This document shows, one piece after another, positions 6,496-14,463 of a stretch of DNA of 40,181 nucleotides (its first letter is position 1; each line of letters starts with the position of its first letter). The notes beneath the pieces are model-generated. The model did no database searches. It was not told the origin of the DNA and saw only the letters and a program-made list of their open reading frames with translations. This stretch comes from Propionicimonas sp. (GTDB lineage: Bacteria; Actinomycetota; Actinomycetes; Propionibacteriales; Propionibacteriaceae): NCBI GenBank assembly GCA_030158185.1, contig JAOATP010000184.1, positions 1 through 40,181 on the forward strand. Reading direction: 5' to 3'. The translations under genes were made by a program, and so were the position numbers.

Positions 6496-6762
6496 TCAGG
6501 CGGTGCGCTTGGCCCGCCGGCCCCACCACTGCCAGACCGCCGTGACGATGACGGCTCCGACCAGCGACCCGATGATGCCGGACGGACGGAGTTCGAGGCC
6601 GTCACCGGCCAGCAGGCTGATGAGCAGGCCGCCGACGAAGGATCCGCCGAGTCCGCTCACGAACGCCATGGCCCAGTCGATGCCCTTTCGCGAACGACCG
6701 AGGAGTAGTTGCGCAGCTGCGCCGACGAGCGCACCGAACAGGATCACAGCGATAATCAACAT
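6496..6762 (-). CDS. GlsB/YeaQ/YmgE family stress-response membrane protein
   Basis: An 88-residue membrane protein with three hydrophobic segments (about 2-20, 30-52, 62-78). It has the family's Gly-rich pattern: ILFGALVGAAAQLLLGRSRKG, GLGGSFVGGLL and SGIIGSLVGAVIV. The family is associated with general stress and transglycosylase-associated annotations; the molecular role is not established. TATGCT lies 6 nt before the ATG on the minus strand, so the transcript is probably leaderless. It converges on the SRPBCC gene. Confidence 0.88.
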   Translation of the reverse strand: MLIIAVILFGALVGAAAQLLLGRSRKGIDWAMAFVSGLGGSFVGGLLISLLAGDGLELRPSGIIGSLVGAVIVTAVWQWWGRRAKRTA

Positions 6763-6789
6763 GCGCGCAGCATAGTGAGGGCCTCGCTT

Positions 6790-6876
6790 TCAGGCGCCAC
6801 CCGGACGCGCGCATCGCCCGGCGGGCGGCTCGACCGCGGCGATGAAGGTGTCCACATCCTCGGGACCGGTGGTCAT
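6790..6876 (-). pseudogene. Decayed DUF1801-like gene remnant
   Basis: A 28-codon frame begins with an ATG overlapping the MBL gene stop (TGATG). Its first 19 residues, MTTGPEDVDTFIAAVEPPA, look like the conserved start of DUF1801 proteins. After that the frame degrades; a shifted frame would continue ARRAMRASGW before the glsB promoter. DUF1801 proteins are normally about 130-140 residues, so only the first part survives, with a frameshift. The identification rests on family pattern memory and is moderate. Confidence 0.45.
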
Positions 6877-7691
6877 CAGGTGTCTCCGTCGTGGTCGCCG
6901 CTGACCCAGCTGATGTAGCGCTGTGCCGATCGCCGGACCGCGCCGTTGGCGTCCACCGGCACAACGCCGTGGAAGTTGTCGTACAGCCTGTCGAAGGCCA
7001 GGGCGGTCGCTGCGCCGGCAACGCGACCGACGACGGCCGCGGACAGCGGGATCTTGTTCGGGTAGGACCGCAGGAAGGTCACCCAGCCTTCCGCAGGGAC
7101 GGCCGCGATGGTGTCGCCGGTCAGCAGCACCCCGCGGCCCTCGGCTCCCGCAGTCCACAGGGCGACGGCGCTGCCCGGGAAGTGGCCGCCGGGCTGGCTG
7201 GCATGGATGCCGGGCAGCACCTCGAACGGCTCGCTCCAGGCGTGCAGCTCCGGGCCCTCGCGACGCACCCACCCGCTGTCCTTCTCCGAGATCCACACGG
7301 GGGCACCGAAGGCCCGCGCCCACTCCAGCTGGGCGCCGTACATGTGGGGGTGGCTTGCCATGATCGCCGCGACGCCGCCGAGGTTCATGACCGCGGCGAC
7401 CGCTTCGTCGTCGAGGTAGCCGGGCACATCCCAGAGCAGGTTGCCGCCGGCGGTGCGCACCAGCAGGGCCGTCTGGCCGATGTCCGCCCTGGGATGGGCC
7501 GTCAGCCCGTAGAGATCGGGTTCGAGCTCCTCGATCTCGATGCGGCAACCCTCGCCGGCACGGTCCGCCGAGGTCGTCCAGCGCTGGCCGCCCGGAGGCA
7601 GGTACTGCCGCTCGTCCGCGCAGATGATGCACAGGTCGTCGTCCAGATCGTTCTCGACGCCACACGTGGCGCAACTCCGCCAGGTCTCCAT
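6876..7691 (-). CDS. MBL-fold metallo-hydrolase-like protein
   Basis: A 271-residue protein. The N-terminus has a possible zinc ribbon (CATCG at about 7-11, CIIC at 21-24). The rest follows the metallo-beta-lactamase fold: ALLVRTAGGNLLWDVPGYLD, a divergent metal motif SHPHMYG in place of HxHxDH, then GGHFPGS and LLTGDTIA. The second His pair with Asp of the canonical motif is altered, so metal content and activity are uncertain. The start ATG is preceded by TAGAAT and 6 nt, indicating a leaderless mRNA. The stop overlaps the ATG of a decayed DUF1801-like remnant, implying the two were once an operon. The substrate is unknown. Confidence 0.78.
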   Translation of the reverse strand: METWRSCATCGVENDLDDDLCIICADERQYLPPGGQRWTTSADRAGEGCRIEIEELEPDLYGLTAHPRADIGQTALLVRTAGGNLLWDVPGYLDDEAVAAVMNLGGVAAIMASHPHMYGAQLEWARAFGAPVWISEKDSGWVRREGPELHAWSEPFEVLPGIHASQPGGHFPGSAVALWTAGAEGRGVLLTGDTIAAVPAEGWVTFLRSYPNKIPLSAAVVGRVAGAATALAFDRLYDNFHGVVPVDANGAVRRSAQRYISWVSGDHDGDT

Positions 7692-7735
7692 GACGGGATT
7701 CTACGGATGGCTTTCAGGAGCTCGAGGCCCGAGGA

Positions 7736-7762
7736 TGTCGAGATCGCCGGGTTCGCTCCGAC
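7736..7762 (+). promoter_or_regulatory. Candidate ECF42-type promoter of the DGPF-sigma operon
   Basis: TGTCGA (7736-7741) and CGAC (7759-7762) are separated by 17 bp. As I recall, ECF42 sigma factors recognise TGTCGA at -35 and CGA/TC at -10, and drive the DGPF gene beside their own gene. That is the arrangement here, so the operon is probably autoregulated by its own sigma factor. The leader to the ATG is about 40 nt. Confidence 0.6.
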
Positions 7763-7811
7763 CCAGCGGTGAGAGGACGCCGACCGGCGGCCAGCATCGA
7801 AGGAGAACGAC

Positions 7812-8186
7812 ATGAAGTACCTCATCCTCATCCACCAGAACCGTGGCGCACGAGAACAGTTCGCCAGCTTCCCTCCCGAGGTGCAGGCAGCCGGCATGCA
7901 GGCCTACTACGACCTGAACTCCGAGCTGACGCGTACCGGGGAGATGGTCAGCGCCGAGGCGCTCAGCGATGACAGCACGGCAACGGTGCTCAGCCTGAAG
8001 GGCGGCTCGGTCGTCACCTCCGACGGCCCGTTCGCCGAGTCCAAGGAGATGCTCGCCGGCTTCTACCTCGTGGACGTCACTTCGCTCGACCGCGCACTGG
8101 AGATTGCCGCCCGGATCCCGGAGGTGCAGGCCGGTGCCGGCGATGTCGAGGTGCGGGCGATCATGGACACCGCGGCGATGGCCTGA
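7812..8186 (+). CDS. YCII/DGPF-domain protein
   Basis: A 124-residue YciI-like protein with the signature TSDGPFAESKEMLAGFYLVDV, which names the DGPF family. The N-terminus (MKYLILIHQN) is the first strand of the ferredoxin-like fold, and the full length is one domain. GAAGGAG lies 6 nt before the ATG. It sits 2 nt upstream of an ECF42 sigma factor gene, the characteristic partner of DGPF proteins in actinobacteria. Its biochemical role is not established; it may be a target or an accessory of the sigma factor. A candidate ECF42 promoter is seen upstream. Confidence 0.9.
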   Translation: MKYLILIHQNRGAREQFASFPPEVQAAGMQAYYDLNSELTRTGEMVSAEALSDDSTATVLSLKGGSVVTSDGPFAESKEMLAGFYLVDVTSLDRALEIAARIPEVQAGAGDVEVRAIMDTAAMA

Positions 8187-8188
8187 GC

Positions 8189-9562
8189 TTGTCCGGGCCG
8201 GAGCTGGAGGACCTGCTGCGCAGCCTTGCGCCGCAGGTCCTCGGCATCCTGCTGCGACGCTACGGCGGCAACTTCGCCGACGCTGAGGACGCCGTCCAGG
8301 AGGCCCTGATCGAGGCGGCGGCGACCTGGGCAGCGCAAGGGTCTCCGCGTGAGCCGCGGGCCTGGCTGATCACCGTCGCCCAGCGCCGCCTGATCGACCA
8401 CTGGCGCAGCGAGACGGCACGCCGTGCCCGCGATGAGCGCTCCCTGGCCGTCCCGGAGGCCGGTGTGGACGGGGAGCAGGCAGCCGATGACTCCCTCGAG
8501 CTCCTGCTGCTGTGCTGCCACCCGGCGCTCAGTGCGCCGTCGCAGGTGGCGCTCACCCTGCGGGCGGTCGGCGGGCTGACCACCGCAGAGATCGCCCGTT
8601 CGTTCCTCGTGCCGGAAGCCACGATCGCCCAGCGGATCAGCCGGGCCAAGAGCGGCATCCGCAAGGCCGGGGCCACCTTCGCGCTGCCCGCCGGTGACGA
8701 CCTCGTGGCAAGGGTCCAGTCGGTCGCTGCCGTCCTCTACCTGATCTTCACCGAGGGACACACGGCGAGCTCCGGCGCACAGCTGCAGCGGGGTGACCTC
8801 GCCGTCGAAGCGGTCCGGCTGACCCGGATGCTGCTGGCGCGGGTGAGGGCGGAGCCCGCGCTGGTTCCGGTGCTGGACGAGGTCGGCGGGCTGCTTGCCC
8901 TGATGTTGCTGACCGCCTCGCGCTGGTCCGCCCGCGTGGACGCGACCGGCGCGCTCGTGCCGCTCGACGAACAGGACCGGACGCTGTGGGACCGCGCGAT
9001 GATCGAGGAGGGTGTCGCGCTGGTGGAGGCGGCGCTGCGGGAGGGTCCGGTCGGGCCGTACCAGTTGCAGGCAGCCATCGCCGCGGTGCACGCGGAGGCG
9101 TCCAGCGCCCCGGAAACGGACTGGCGCGAGATCCTCGCCCTCTACGACCTGCTCGCGATGGTGTCGCCCGGTCCGATGGTCACGCTCAACCGCGTCGTCG
9201 CGCTGGCCATGGCGGTCGGGCCGGACGTCGCGCTCGCCGAACTGGCGCTGTGCTCCGCCGATCCGGCCCTTGCCGGGCACCACCGGATCCCCGCGATCCG
9301 GGCGCACCTGCTCGAACGCGCCGGACGCCACGGCGAGGCACGGCTGGACTACCTCGAGGCCGCCCGGCTCACCTCGAGTGACCCCGAGCGTCGCTACCTG
9401 CTCCAGCGGGCAGCGACGGCGGCTGGCTCGCCGGCGGGAGTGCGCACTGTTGGCGACGGGATTCGCACTCGCGTCCACGGATCCTGCCGGTGTCGCGCGC
9501 ACGATGGTCCGATCGAGTGCATTTCCCGTCGGGGTGGCCCTACAGCCAGCGGCGTCCCTTGA
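8189..9562 (+). CDS. ECF42-type RNA polymerase sigma factor with C-terminal extension
   Basis: A 457-residue ECF sigma factor. Region 2 is at about 8-75 (DAEDAVQEALIEAA, PRAWLITVAQRRLIDHWR) and region 4 at about 110-165 (LTTAEIARSFLVPEATIAQRISRAKSGIR). A long helical TPR-like extension of about 240 residues follows, with the marker segments AVLYLIFTEGHTAS, LLLTASRWSARVD and YQLQAAIAAVHAEA, defining ECF42. Such factors lack anti-sigma genes and are thought to be controlled through the extension. The proposed start is TTG 8189, 2 nt after the DGPF stop. The last 45 residues (after LLQRAATAA) exceed the usual length, look non-coding and overlap the convergent peptidase by 23 bp, so a late frameshift may have removed the native stop. 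Confidence 0.88.
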   Translation: MSGPELEDLLRSLAPQVLGILLRRYGGNFADAEDAVQEALIEAAATWAAQGSPREPRAWLITVAQRRLIDHWRSETARRARDERSLAVPEAGVDGEQAADDSLELLLLCCHPALSAPSQVALTLRAVGGLTTAEIARSFLVPEATIAQRISRAKSGIRKAGATFALPAGDDLVARVQSVAAVLYLIFTEGHTASSGAQLQRGDLAVEAVRLTRMLLARVRAEPALVPVLDEVGGLLALMLLTASRWSARVDATGALVPLDEQDRTLWDRAMIEEGVALVEAALREGPVGPYQLQAAIAAVHAEASSAPETDWREILALYDLLAMVSPGPMVTLNRVVALAMAVGPDVALAELALCSADPALAGHHRIPAIRAHLLERAGRHGEARLDYLEAARLTSSDPERRYLLQRAATAAGSPAGVRTVGDGIRTRVHGSCRCRAHDGPIECISRRGGPTASGVP

Positions 9563-10793
9563 GCAGGCCGATCAGGTGGTCGAGCACGGCGGTGTCGGCA
9601 CGCAGGCCGTTGTGCTCGTACTCGCTGGTCACCCAGGGACGGCAGTCGGGCAGCAGCGCTGCGGTCTCCATCGAGAACTCTCGCGGCACGAAGGCGTCGG
9701 CGTAGTACACCGAAGCAGCCACCGGCAGGTCCGCCTGGGCGAGGCGCTCGGGGAAGTACAGCTGGTTCCACTCGTGGTCTGCCAGCAGGTCGGCCGTCCC
9801 GGCGAACGGCTTCAGCTCGCTGTCCTCGGCGAACACCGACCGGTGCAGGTGCTCACCGCCGAGAAGCGTGACATCGTCACGGACCCGGTCGGGCATTGTC
9901 CGCTCGGCCGACCAGCGGGTGGCGACCCCGTCGGCATAGCTCGACTCGTGCAGGACGGCGTACAGCGGATTGCGTCCGACGAACGGCAGGGCGTGCGCGA
10001 GATCGTTGGCGAACCCTGCGCTGCGGTGGTCGAGCTCCAGCAGGTAGTGCAGCAGCTCGGGTCCGCCCTGGACGCCGAGGTTGCTGCCGATCGTGCGGAA
10101 CCGGGCGGGGGAGACCACATCGCCGTTCGGCAGGGCCACCTCGCCCTGTGCGCAGAGCTCGCTGAGCTCGCGGACGCGGGCACGGTCACCCGGGAAGTGC
10201 CGGTAGTAGGTCTCCGACTTCCCGATCATGATCTGCCAGGTGGCGGCATAGACGTCGTCGACCGGGCGGCGGACGGCGCTCAGCCCACCGGTGATGATCG
10301 CACCGGCGAGCGACTCGGCGTGCGTGGACAGGTAGTGCAGGGTGGTGAAGCCGCCGAAGGACTGGCCCAGCACCGTCCACTGCCTCACGCAGAGGAACTC
10401 GCGGAACAGCTCGCAGTCGTTGACGATCTCGTCCGCGCGGAAGTGCGTGAGGTAGGTGGCCTGCTCCGCGGCGCCCAGCCCCGCCAGCGGCGCCGTCATC
10501 GGCGAGGACACCGGCGTGGAACGACCGGTTCCCCGCTGGTCGAGCAGCACGACCCGGAAGTCCTGGAGCGCGCGGGCCAGCCAGGGCGGGTTCGTGGGGG
10601 TCGGCCGTCCGGCCTCGTGCCCGGGTCCGCCCTGGAGGAAGACCAGGTAGGGGAGTGCCTCTCCACCCTCGGCCGTGACGACCCGTGCGAACACCTCGAT
10701 CGTGCCGGCCGAGGGGTCGGCGTTGTCGAGCGGGGCATCGAGGGTGATGTTGGTCAGGGTCAGTCCGGGCAGCTGTTCTGTTGTCGTGCGCAC
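9540..10793 (-). CDS. pip: Alpha/beta-hydrolase, prolyl aminopeptidase-like (S33)
   Basis: A 417-residue cytosolic alpha/beta-hydrolase of the prolyl iminopeptidase (S33) type. FLQGGPGHE (about 53-61) is the oxyanion-hole motif. VVLLDQRGTGRSTP follows, and GQSFGG (about 144) contains the nucleophilic Ser. EYEHNGLR near the C-terminus supplies the likely catalytic His; the acid is probably in the VYYADAFVP segment. The family removes N-terminal proline from peptides. The start is GTG 10791-10793, with TAGCCT 7 nt upstream and GAGGGA nearby. It is the last gene of the minus-strand run pat-yitT-pip, 10 nt after the yitT stop, and overlaps the end of the convergent sigma factor gene. Confidence 0.85.
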   Translation of the reverse strand: MRTTTEQLPGLTLTNITLDAPLDNADPSAGTIEVFARVVTAEGGEALPYLVFLQGGPGHEAGRPTPTNPPWLARALQDFRVVLLDQRGTGRSTPVSSPMTAPLAGLGAAEQATYLTHFRADEIVNDCELFREFLCVRQWTVLGQSFGGFTTLHYLSTHAESLAGAIITGGLSAVRRPVDDVYAATWQIMIGKSETYYRHFPGDRARVRELSELCAQGEVALPNGDVVSPARFRTIGSNLGVQGGPELLHYLLELDHRSAGFANDLAHALPFVGRNPLYAVLHESSYADGVATRWSAERTMPDRVRDDVTLLGGEHLHRSVFAEDSELKPFAGTADLLADHEWNQLYFPERLAQADLPVAASVYYADAFVPREFSMETAALLPDCRPWVTSEYEHNGLRADTAVLDHLIGLLKGRRWL

Positions 10794-10803
10794 GTCCCTC
10801 AGG

Positions 10804-11439
10804 CTAGTGGCCGAGGTACCGCCCCGGACGGTGGTTCAGGGCCAGCACGATGTTCAGCACGACAGCTCCCGCTGCTGACAGCAGCACGTTGGCCGGCGGC
10901 ACGACCAACAGCGACGCGGCGATGATCGTCACGTCGAAGGCCAGCTGGACGTAGCCGGCACGCCACCCGACGCGGTCCTGCACGATCAGCGCCAGCGTGT
11001 TCAGGCCGCCGAGGCTCGAGCGGTGACGGAACAGCATCAGCATGCCCATGCCGGCCAGCAGGTTGCCGACGAGGGTTGCGTAGACCGGGTTGAGATCCGG
11101 GGTGGGCAACATCACCGGGTGCAGGTAGGCGAAGGCGGACACCAGCGTGATCGAGATCAGCGTCCGCACAGAGAAGTCGAGACCCTTCTTCTTCAGCGCG
11201 AGCACGAAGAACGGCAGGTTGATGACGAAGAACAGCAGTCCGAATGCCCAACCCGTGCCGTAGCTGAACAGCAGGGCGAGTCCTGCGGTGCCGCCGGTCA
11301 CAGCATGTGCTGTCTTCAGAAGGTAGATGCCCAGCGAAGCGACGAAGGTGCCGCTGAGCAGCCCGAACGCGTCCTCGAAGAGGCTGTGCCGCAGGGTGGG
11401 CTCCGGCAGTGCGACCACATCGATCGGACGGGTGGTCAT
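10804..11439 (-). CDS. YitT/YczE-type integral membrane protein
   Basis: A 211-residue membrane protein with about five helices. Family markers are SGTFVASLGIYLLKTAHAVTGG at the N-terminus, GNLLAGMGMLMLFRHRSSLGG in the middle and a final helix VLLSAAGAVVLNIVLAL. YitT proteins are widespread membrane proteins of unknown transport role. The ATG overlaps the stop of the upstream aminotransferase gene by one base (TGATG), so the two are translationally coupled; the long ORF-track version is a read-through of another frame. The link to aromatic or histidinol-type amination suggests export or uptake of a related compound, but this is only inference. Confidence 0.85.
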   Translation of the reverse strand: MTTRPIDVVALPEPTLRHSLFEDAFGLLSGTFVASLGIYLLKTAHAVTGGTAGLALLFSYGTGWAFGLLFFVINLPFFVLALKKKGLDFSVRTLISITLVSAFAYLHPVMLPTPDLNPVYATLVGNLLAGMGMLMLFRHRSSLGGLNTLALIVQDRVGWRAGYVQLAFDVTIIAASLLVVPPANVLLSAAGAVVLNIVLALNHRPGRYLGH

Positions 11440-12509
11440 CACGCGTCCCTGTCGAAGGCCGCCAGCACGGCGAGCACCCGGTCGTTGCTCGCCGGATCGG
11501 CAAGGGTCACCCGGACCCCGTCGCCAGGGTAGCCGCGCACCATCACGCCGGCGGCGTCGAAGGCTGCGACCAGTCGCTCCCGGGCGGTGTCGTCCGCGCG
11601 GAGCCAGACGAAGTTCGCAGCACCCTCGGGCACCTCCCAGCCGGACGCCCGCGCGCCGGCCTCCACCCGTGGGCGCTCGGCGACGACGGCAGCGACCCGG
11701 TCGGCCACCTCGTCCGCCGAGTCGAGGGCTGCGAGGGCAGCGGCCTCTGCGACGTTGCTGACCGAGAACGGGATCTGGGTCTTGCGGAGGCCGTCGGCGA
11801 TGTCGGGATGGGCGATGGCGTACCCCACCCGCAGCCCGGCAAGGCCGTAGGCCTTCGAGAAGGTCCGCAGCACGCACAGGTTCGGGTAGTCCGAGCCGAG
11901 CAGGCTCACCGCGTCGGGCGATTCTCCTGCGACGAACTCCCGGTAGGCCTCGTCGAGCACGACGAGGACGCGGCCGGGCACCCGGTCGAGGAAGTCGACG
12001 AGTTCCGCGCCGGAGATGGACGTGCCGGTCGGGTTGTTCGGCGAGCAGAGCAGCACCACCCGCGTCCGGTCGGTGACGGCGGCAGCCATGGCCCGCAGGT
12101 CGTGCCGCTCGGCCAGCAGCGGGACGCGGACGGCCTCTGCCCCGGCGATCTGGCACAGGATCGGGTAGGCCTCGAAGGAGCGCCAGGCGAACACCACCTC
12201 ATCGCCCGGGTCGCACACCGCGGCGATCAGCTGCGCGAGGACGCCGACGCTGCCCGGACCGACCGCGACGGATGCCGGTGACACGCCGGCGAACTCGGCG
12301 ATCCGGTCACGCAGGGTCGCTGTGGCCATGTCGGGGTAGCGGTTGACGCGGGCCGACGCCGCAGCGATCGCGGCAAGCACCTTCGGCAGCGGGGGATAGT
12401 GGCTCTCGTTGGAGGCGAGCGCAGCAACCTGCTCGCCGGTGGCCTTGCGGCCGGCGACGTAGGCCGGCAGACCGGCCACGGCCGGGCGTTGTTGGGGCAG
12501 TGTCGACAC
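11439..12509 (-). CDS. pat: Pyridoxal-phosphate aminotransferase, HisC/Pat type
   Basis: A 356-residue fold-type I aminotransferase. LASNESHYPPLPKVL near the N-terminus, SPNNPTGT (about 160), VVLDEAYREF (about 185) and TFSKAYGLAGLRVGYA, with the PLP lysine in SKAYG, are diagnostic. The N-terminal pattern fits the aromatic aminotransferase Pat better than dedicated HisC, and no other his genes are nearby, so phenylalanine/tyrosine amination is likely but not certain. I choose GTG 12507-12509 over the ORF-track ATG 12539 because GGAGG lies 4 nt before it; this also frees the divergent region for an inverted repeat. It heads the pat-yitT-pip operon, divergent from an Lrp-type regulator. Confidence 0.86.
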   Translation of the reverse strand: MSTLPQQRPAVAGLPAYVAGRKATGEQVAALASNESHYPPLPKVLAAIAAASARVNRYPDMATATLRDRIAEFAGVSPASVAVGPGSVGVLAQLIAAVCDPGDEVVFAWRSFEAYPILCQIAGAEAVRVPLLAERHDLRAMAAAVTDRTRVVLLCSPNNPTGTSISGAELVDFLDRVPGRVLVVLDEAYREFVAGESPDAVSLLGSDYPNLCVLRTFSKAYGLAGLRVGYAIAHPDIADGLRKTQIPFSVSNVAEAAALAALDSADEVADRVAAVVAERPRVEAGARASGWEVPEGAANFVWLRADDTARERLVAAFDAAGVMVRGYPGDGVRVTLADPASNDRVLAVLAAFDRDA

Positions 12510-12524
12510 GATTCCTCCAGGCTC

Positions 12525-12570
12525 CGTTTGCGTTGCCATGGTCCCGAAGCCTGCCCACTCTGCGCAAACG
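12525..12570. promoter_or_regulatory. Inverted repeat between pat and the Lrp-type regulator
   Basis: CGTTTGCG (12525-12532) and CGCAAACG (12563-12570) are perfect 8-bp inverted copies 30 bp apart, in the divergent intergenic region. Two half-sites on the same helical face could bind the adjacent Lrp/AsnC protein and control both directions. Confidence 0.5.
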
Positions 12571-12619
12571 AGCCTCTCGTGGTTGGGCAGATTGCAGCAG
12601 ATCGCAGGCCAGATGAAGC

Positions 12620-13123
12620 ATGATGATCAGCATGAGTCCCATCGACCCACTCGACGCCAGGATCCTGCTCGCCCTCGACGACGACCCGGACGCCACGATC
12701 CTCTCCCTTGCGCGCAGCCTCGGCGTCGCCCGCAACACCGTCCAGGCACGCCTCAAGCGCCTCGAGGCGGGGGCGCTGCGGTCCTTCGGGCAGCGGGTCG
12801 ACCCCGCGGCCCTCGGCTACCCGCTGGTCGCCTTCGTCTCGCTGTCGATCAGCCAGTCCGCCGGCGATGCGGCTGCCGACGACCTCAGCCGCATCCCCGA
12901 GGTGATCGAGATCCACGCGACGACCGGTGACGCCGACATGCTGGTGAAGGTGGTGGCGAGGGACACCGCGCACCTCTACGCGCTGACGACAGCCATGCTC
13001 GCCCTGCCCGGCGTGCAGCGCAGCAGCACCTCGATCTCGCTCGTGGAGCAACTGCCCACCCGGATGCGTCCCCTGCTGGAGTGCGTCGCCTTTCCCGTGC
13101 CTGACGCCGGGAGCGGTCGGTGA
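12620..13123 (+). CDS. Lrp/AsnC family transcriptional regulator
   Basis: A regulator of about 163-167 residues. The N-terminal HTH (LDARILLALDDDPDATILSLARSLGVARNTVQARLKRLE) is followed by the RAM effector domain (PLVAFVSLSISQ, HATTGDADMLVKVVARDT, GVQRSSTSISLVEQ). Such proteins sense amino acids and often regulate the divergent gene, here pat. Three ATGs in frame (12620, 12623, 12632) precede SPIDPLD, and no clear ribosome site separates them; 12632 gives the most family-like N-terminus. The stop overlaps the GTG of the DUF2332 gene (GTGA), so those two are coupled. Confidence 0.88.
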   Translation: MMISMSPIDPLDARILLALDDDPDATILSLARSLGVARNTVQARLKRLEAGALRSFGQRVDPAALGYPLVAFVSLSISQSAGDAAADDLSRIPEVIEIHATTGDADMLVKVVARDTAHLYALTTAMLALPGVQRSSTSISLVEQLPTRMRPLLECVAFPVPDAGSGR

Positions 13124-14172
13124 CCTCCGACGCCGCAGCGAAGGTCATCGCCGATTTCCGGGCGTTCTCGGCAACCACGCGTCGCAGGGCGCCGCTGTAC
13201 TCGAGCATCAGTTCCCGGATCGCCGACGCGCCCCTGCTGCTCAACCTGATGCTCTCGGCTCCCGAGCGCGCCCGTGTGCCGGTGAACCTGTTCGCAGCAG
13301 TCCACGACCTCCTGCTCGCAGACCGGTCCGACCGGCTGGCCCGCTACTACCCGAACCTCACCAGGAATCCGGACGGCGGTGACCCCATGCCGGAGTTCCT
13401 CGCGTTCTGCTCGGCAAGGAAGCCGCAGCTCGAGGCCTCACTGGCCACCCGGTTCCCGCAGACGAACGAGATCGGCCGCTCCGCCTTGTTCCTCGTCGGG
13501 TTCGACCAGCTCGAGCGAGGCCCGAAGGCCCACCTCGACCTCGGCGCGAGCGCCGGCCTGAACCTCATGGTCGACAGGCTCGCCTACCGCGACGTGGACG
13601 GCGGCCAGCTCGGCGAGTCGGACGTGGTCCTGGAGTGCTCGGTACGCGGCGAGCCGCACCAGCTGGCGAGGAGCCTGCCCGGGATCGATGGACGGCTGGG
13701 ACTCGACGTCGCACCCGTCGACCCGGCGGACGCTGCAGGGCTGCGCTGGTTGAAGGCCTGTGTCTGGCCCGACCAGGCGGACCGCTTCCGGCGTCTCGAG
13801 GCTGCCATCGAACTGATGGGGCGCCACCCGGTAGAACTCTGGCAGGGCGACATCGTCGACGATCTCGCACGGGCACTGGATCACCTGGCCGGGCGTGGGC
13901 ACCCGGTCGTCACGACGAGCTGGGTGCTGTGCTACCTGACACCGGACCGCCAACGGGCCTTCGTCGCGGAGCTCGAACGACTGGGCGAAGGAAGGGACCT
14001 TTCCTGGGTGTGGGCTGAGTCGCCGCCCCTTGTCGGTGTCCTGCCGGTGGCGCCGGCCCTCGCTGGCATCGACGGCACGGTGCTCGGCGTCACCACCTGG
14101 CGCGGCGGTGTGCGCACGGACACCAGCCTTGCCCGCTGCCACGAGCACGGTTACTGGCTGCACCGGCTCTGA
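13120..14172 (+). CDS. DUF2332 family protein
   Basis: A 350-residue soluble protein matching DUF2332: VIADFRAFSATTRRRAPLYS at the start, then NEIGRSALFLVGFDQL, HLDLGASAGLNLMVDRLAY and VVTTSWVLCYLTPDRQRAF. The segment LDLGASAGLNL resembles the SAM-binding glycine motif of methyltransferases, and VTTSWVLCYLTP resembles motif post-II; a methyltransferase-like fold is therefore possible but not shown. GTG 13120 overlaps the stop of the Lrp-type regulator. No known substrate or pathway can be assigned. Confidence 0.85.
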   Translation: MTSDAAAKVIADFRAFSATTRRRAPLYSSISSRIADAPLLLNLMLSAPERARVPVNLFAAVHDLLLADRSDRLARYYPNLTRNPDGGDPMPEFLAFCSARKPQLEASLATRFPQTNEIGRSALFLVGFDQLERGPKAHLDLGASAGLNLMVDRLAYRDVDGGQLGESDVVLECSVRGEPHQLARSLPGIDGRLGLDVAPVDPADAAGLRWLKACVWPDQADRFRRLEAAIELMGRHPVELWQGDIVDDLARALDHLAGRGHPVVTTSWVLCYLTPDRQRAFVAELERLGEGRDLSWVWAESPPLVGVLPVAPALAGIDGTVLGVTTWRGGVRTDTSLARCHEHGYWLHRL

Positions 14173-14243
14173 CGCTTCGCCCGGCCCGTTGCGGGTACAG
14201 CTTGTGCGACCCGGAAGAGTCCGGACGGTCGATGGGAGAACGC

Positions 14244-14459
14244 ATGAGCATGGGTATCGGAATCGCGCTGCTGGTCGTCGGCGCCATCCTCAGTTTCGCC
14301 GTCAGGGACTCCGTCCCCGGTGTCGACCTGTCGGTGATCGGCTACATCTGCATGGGTGCGGGCGCCCTCGCGCTCACCCTGTCGCTGATCGCGAATGCGC
14401 AGGCGACCAACACCAAGCGCACCAACGTCGTCGAGCACCGCGACGACACTCCCCGCTGA
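14244..14459 (+). CDS. DUF6458-like small membrane protein
   Basis: A 71-residue protein with two membrane helices (about 3-20 and 31-53) beginning MSMGIGIALLVVGAILSFAV, which fits the DUF6458 family of short actinobacterial membrane proteins. The C-terminal tail is polar (NTKRTNVVEHRDDTPR) and probably cytoplasmic. ATG 14244 is chosen over the ORF-track start because GGGAGA (14234-14239) lies 4 nt before it. It converges on ndgR with 12 bp between stops. The function is unknown. Confidence 0.78.
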   Translation: MSMGIGIALLVVGAILSFAVRDSVPGVDLSVIGYICMGAGALALTLSLIANAQATNTKRTNVVEHRDDTPR

Positions 14460-14463
14460 TCGG

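Noticed and set aside
8063-9502. 479-residue minus-strand ORF opposite the ECF42 gene
   Set aside because: Composition is typical of antisense GC-rich frames; the plus strand carries clear sigma-factor motifs.
9440-9540. Possible degenerate tRNA on the minus strand at the end of the ECF42 gene
   Set aside because: GCGAATCCCGTC resembles a T-arm half, but the loop is not TTCGAAT-like and no cloverleaf can be drawn.
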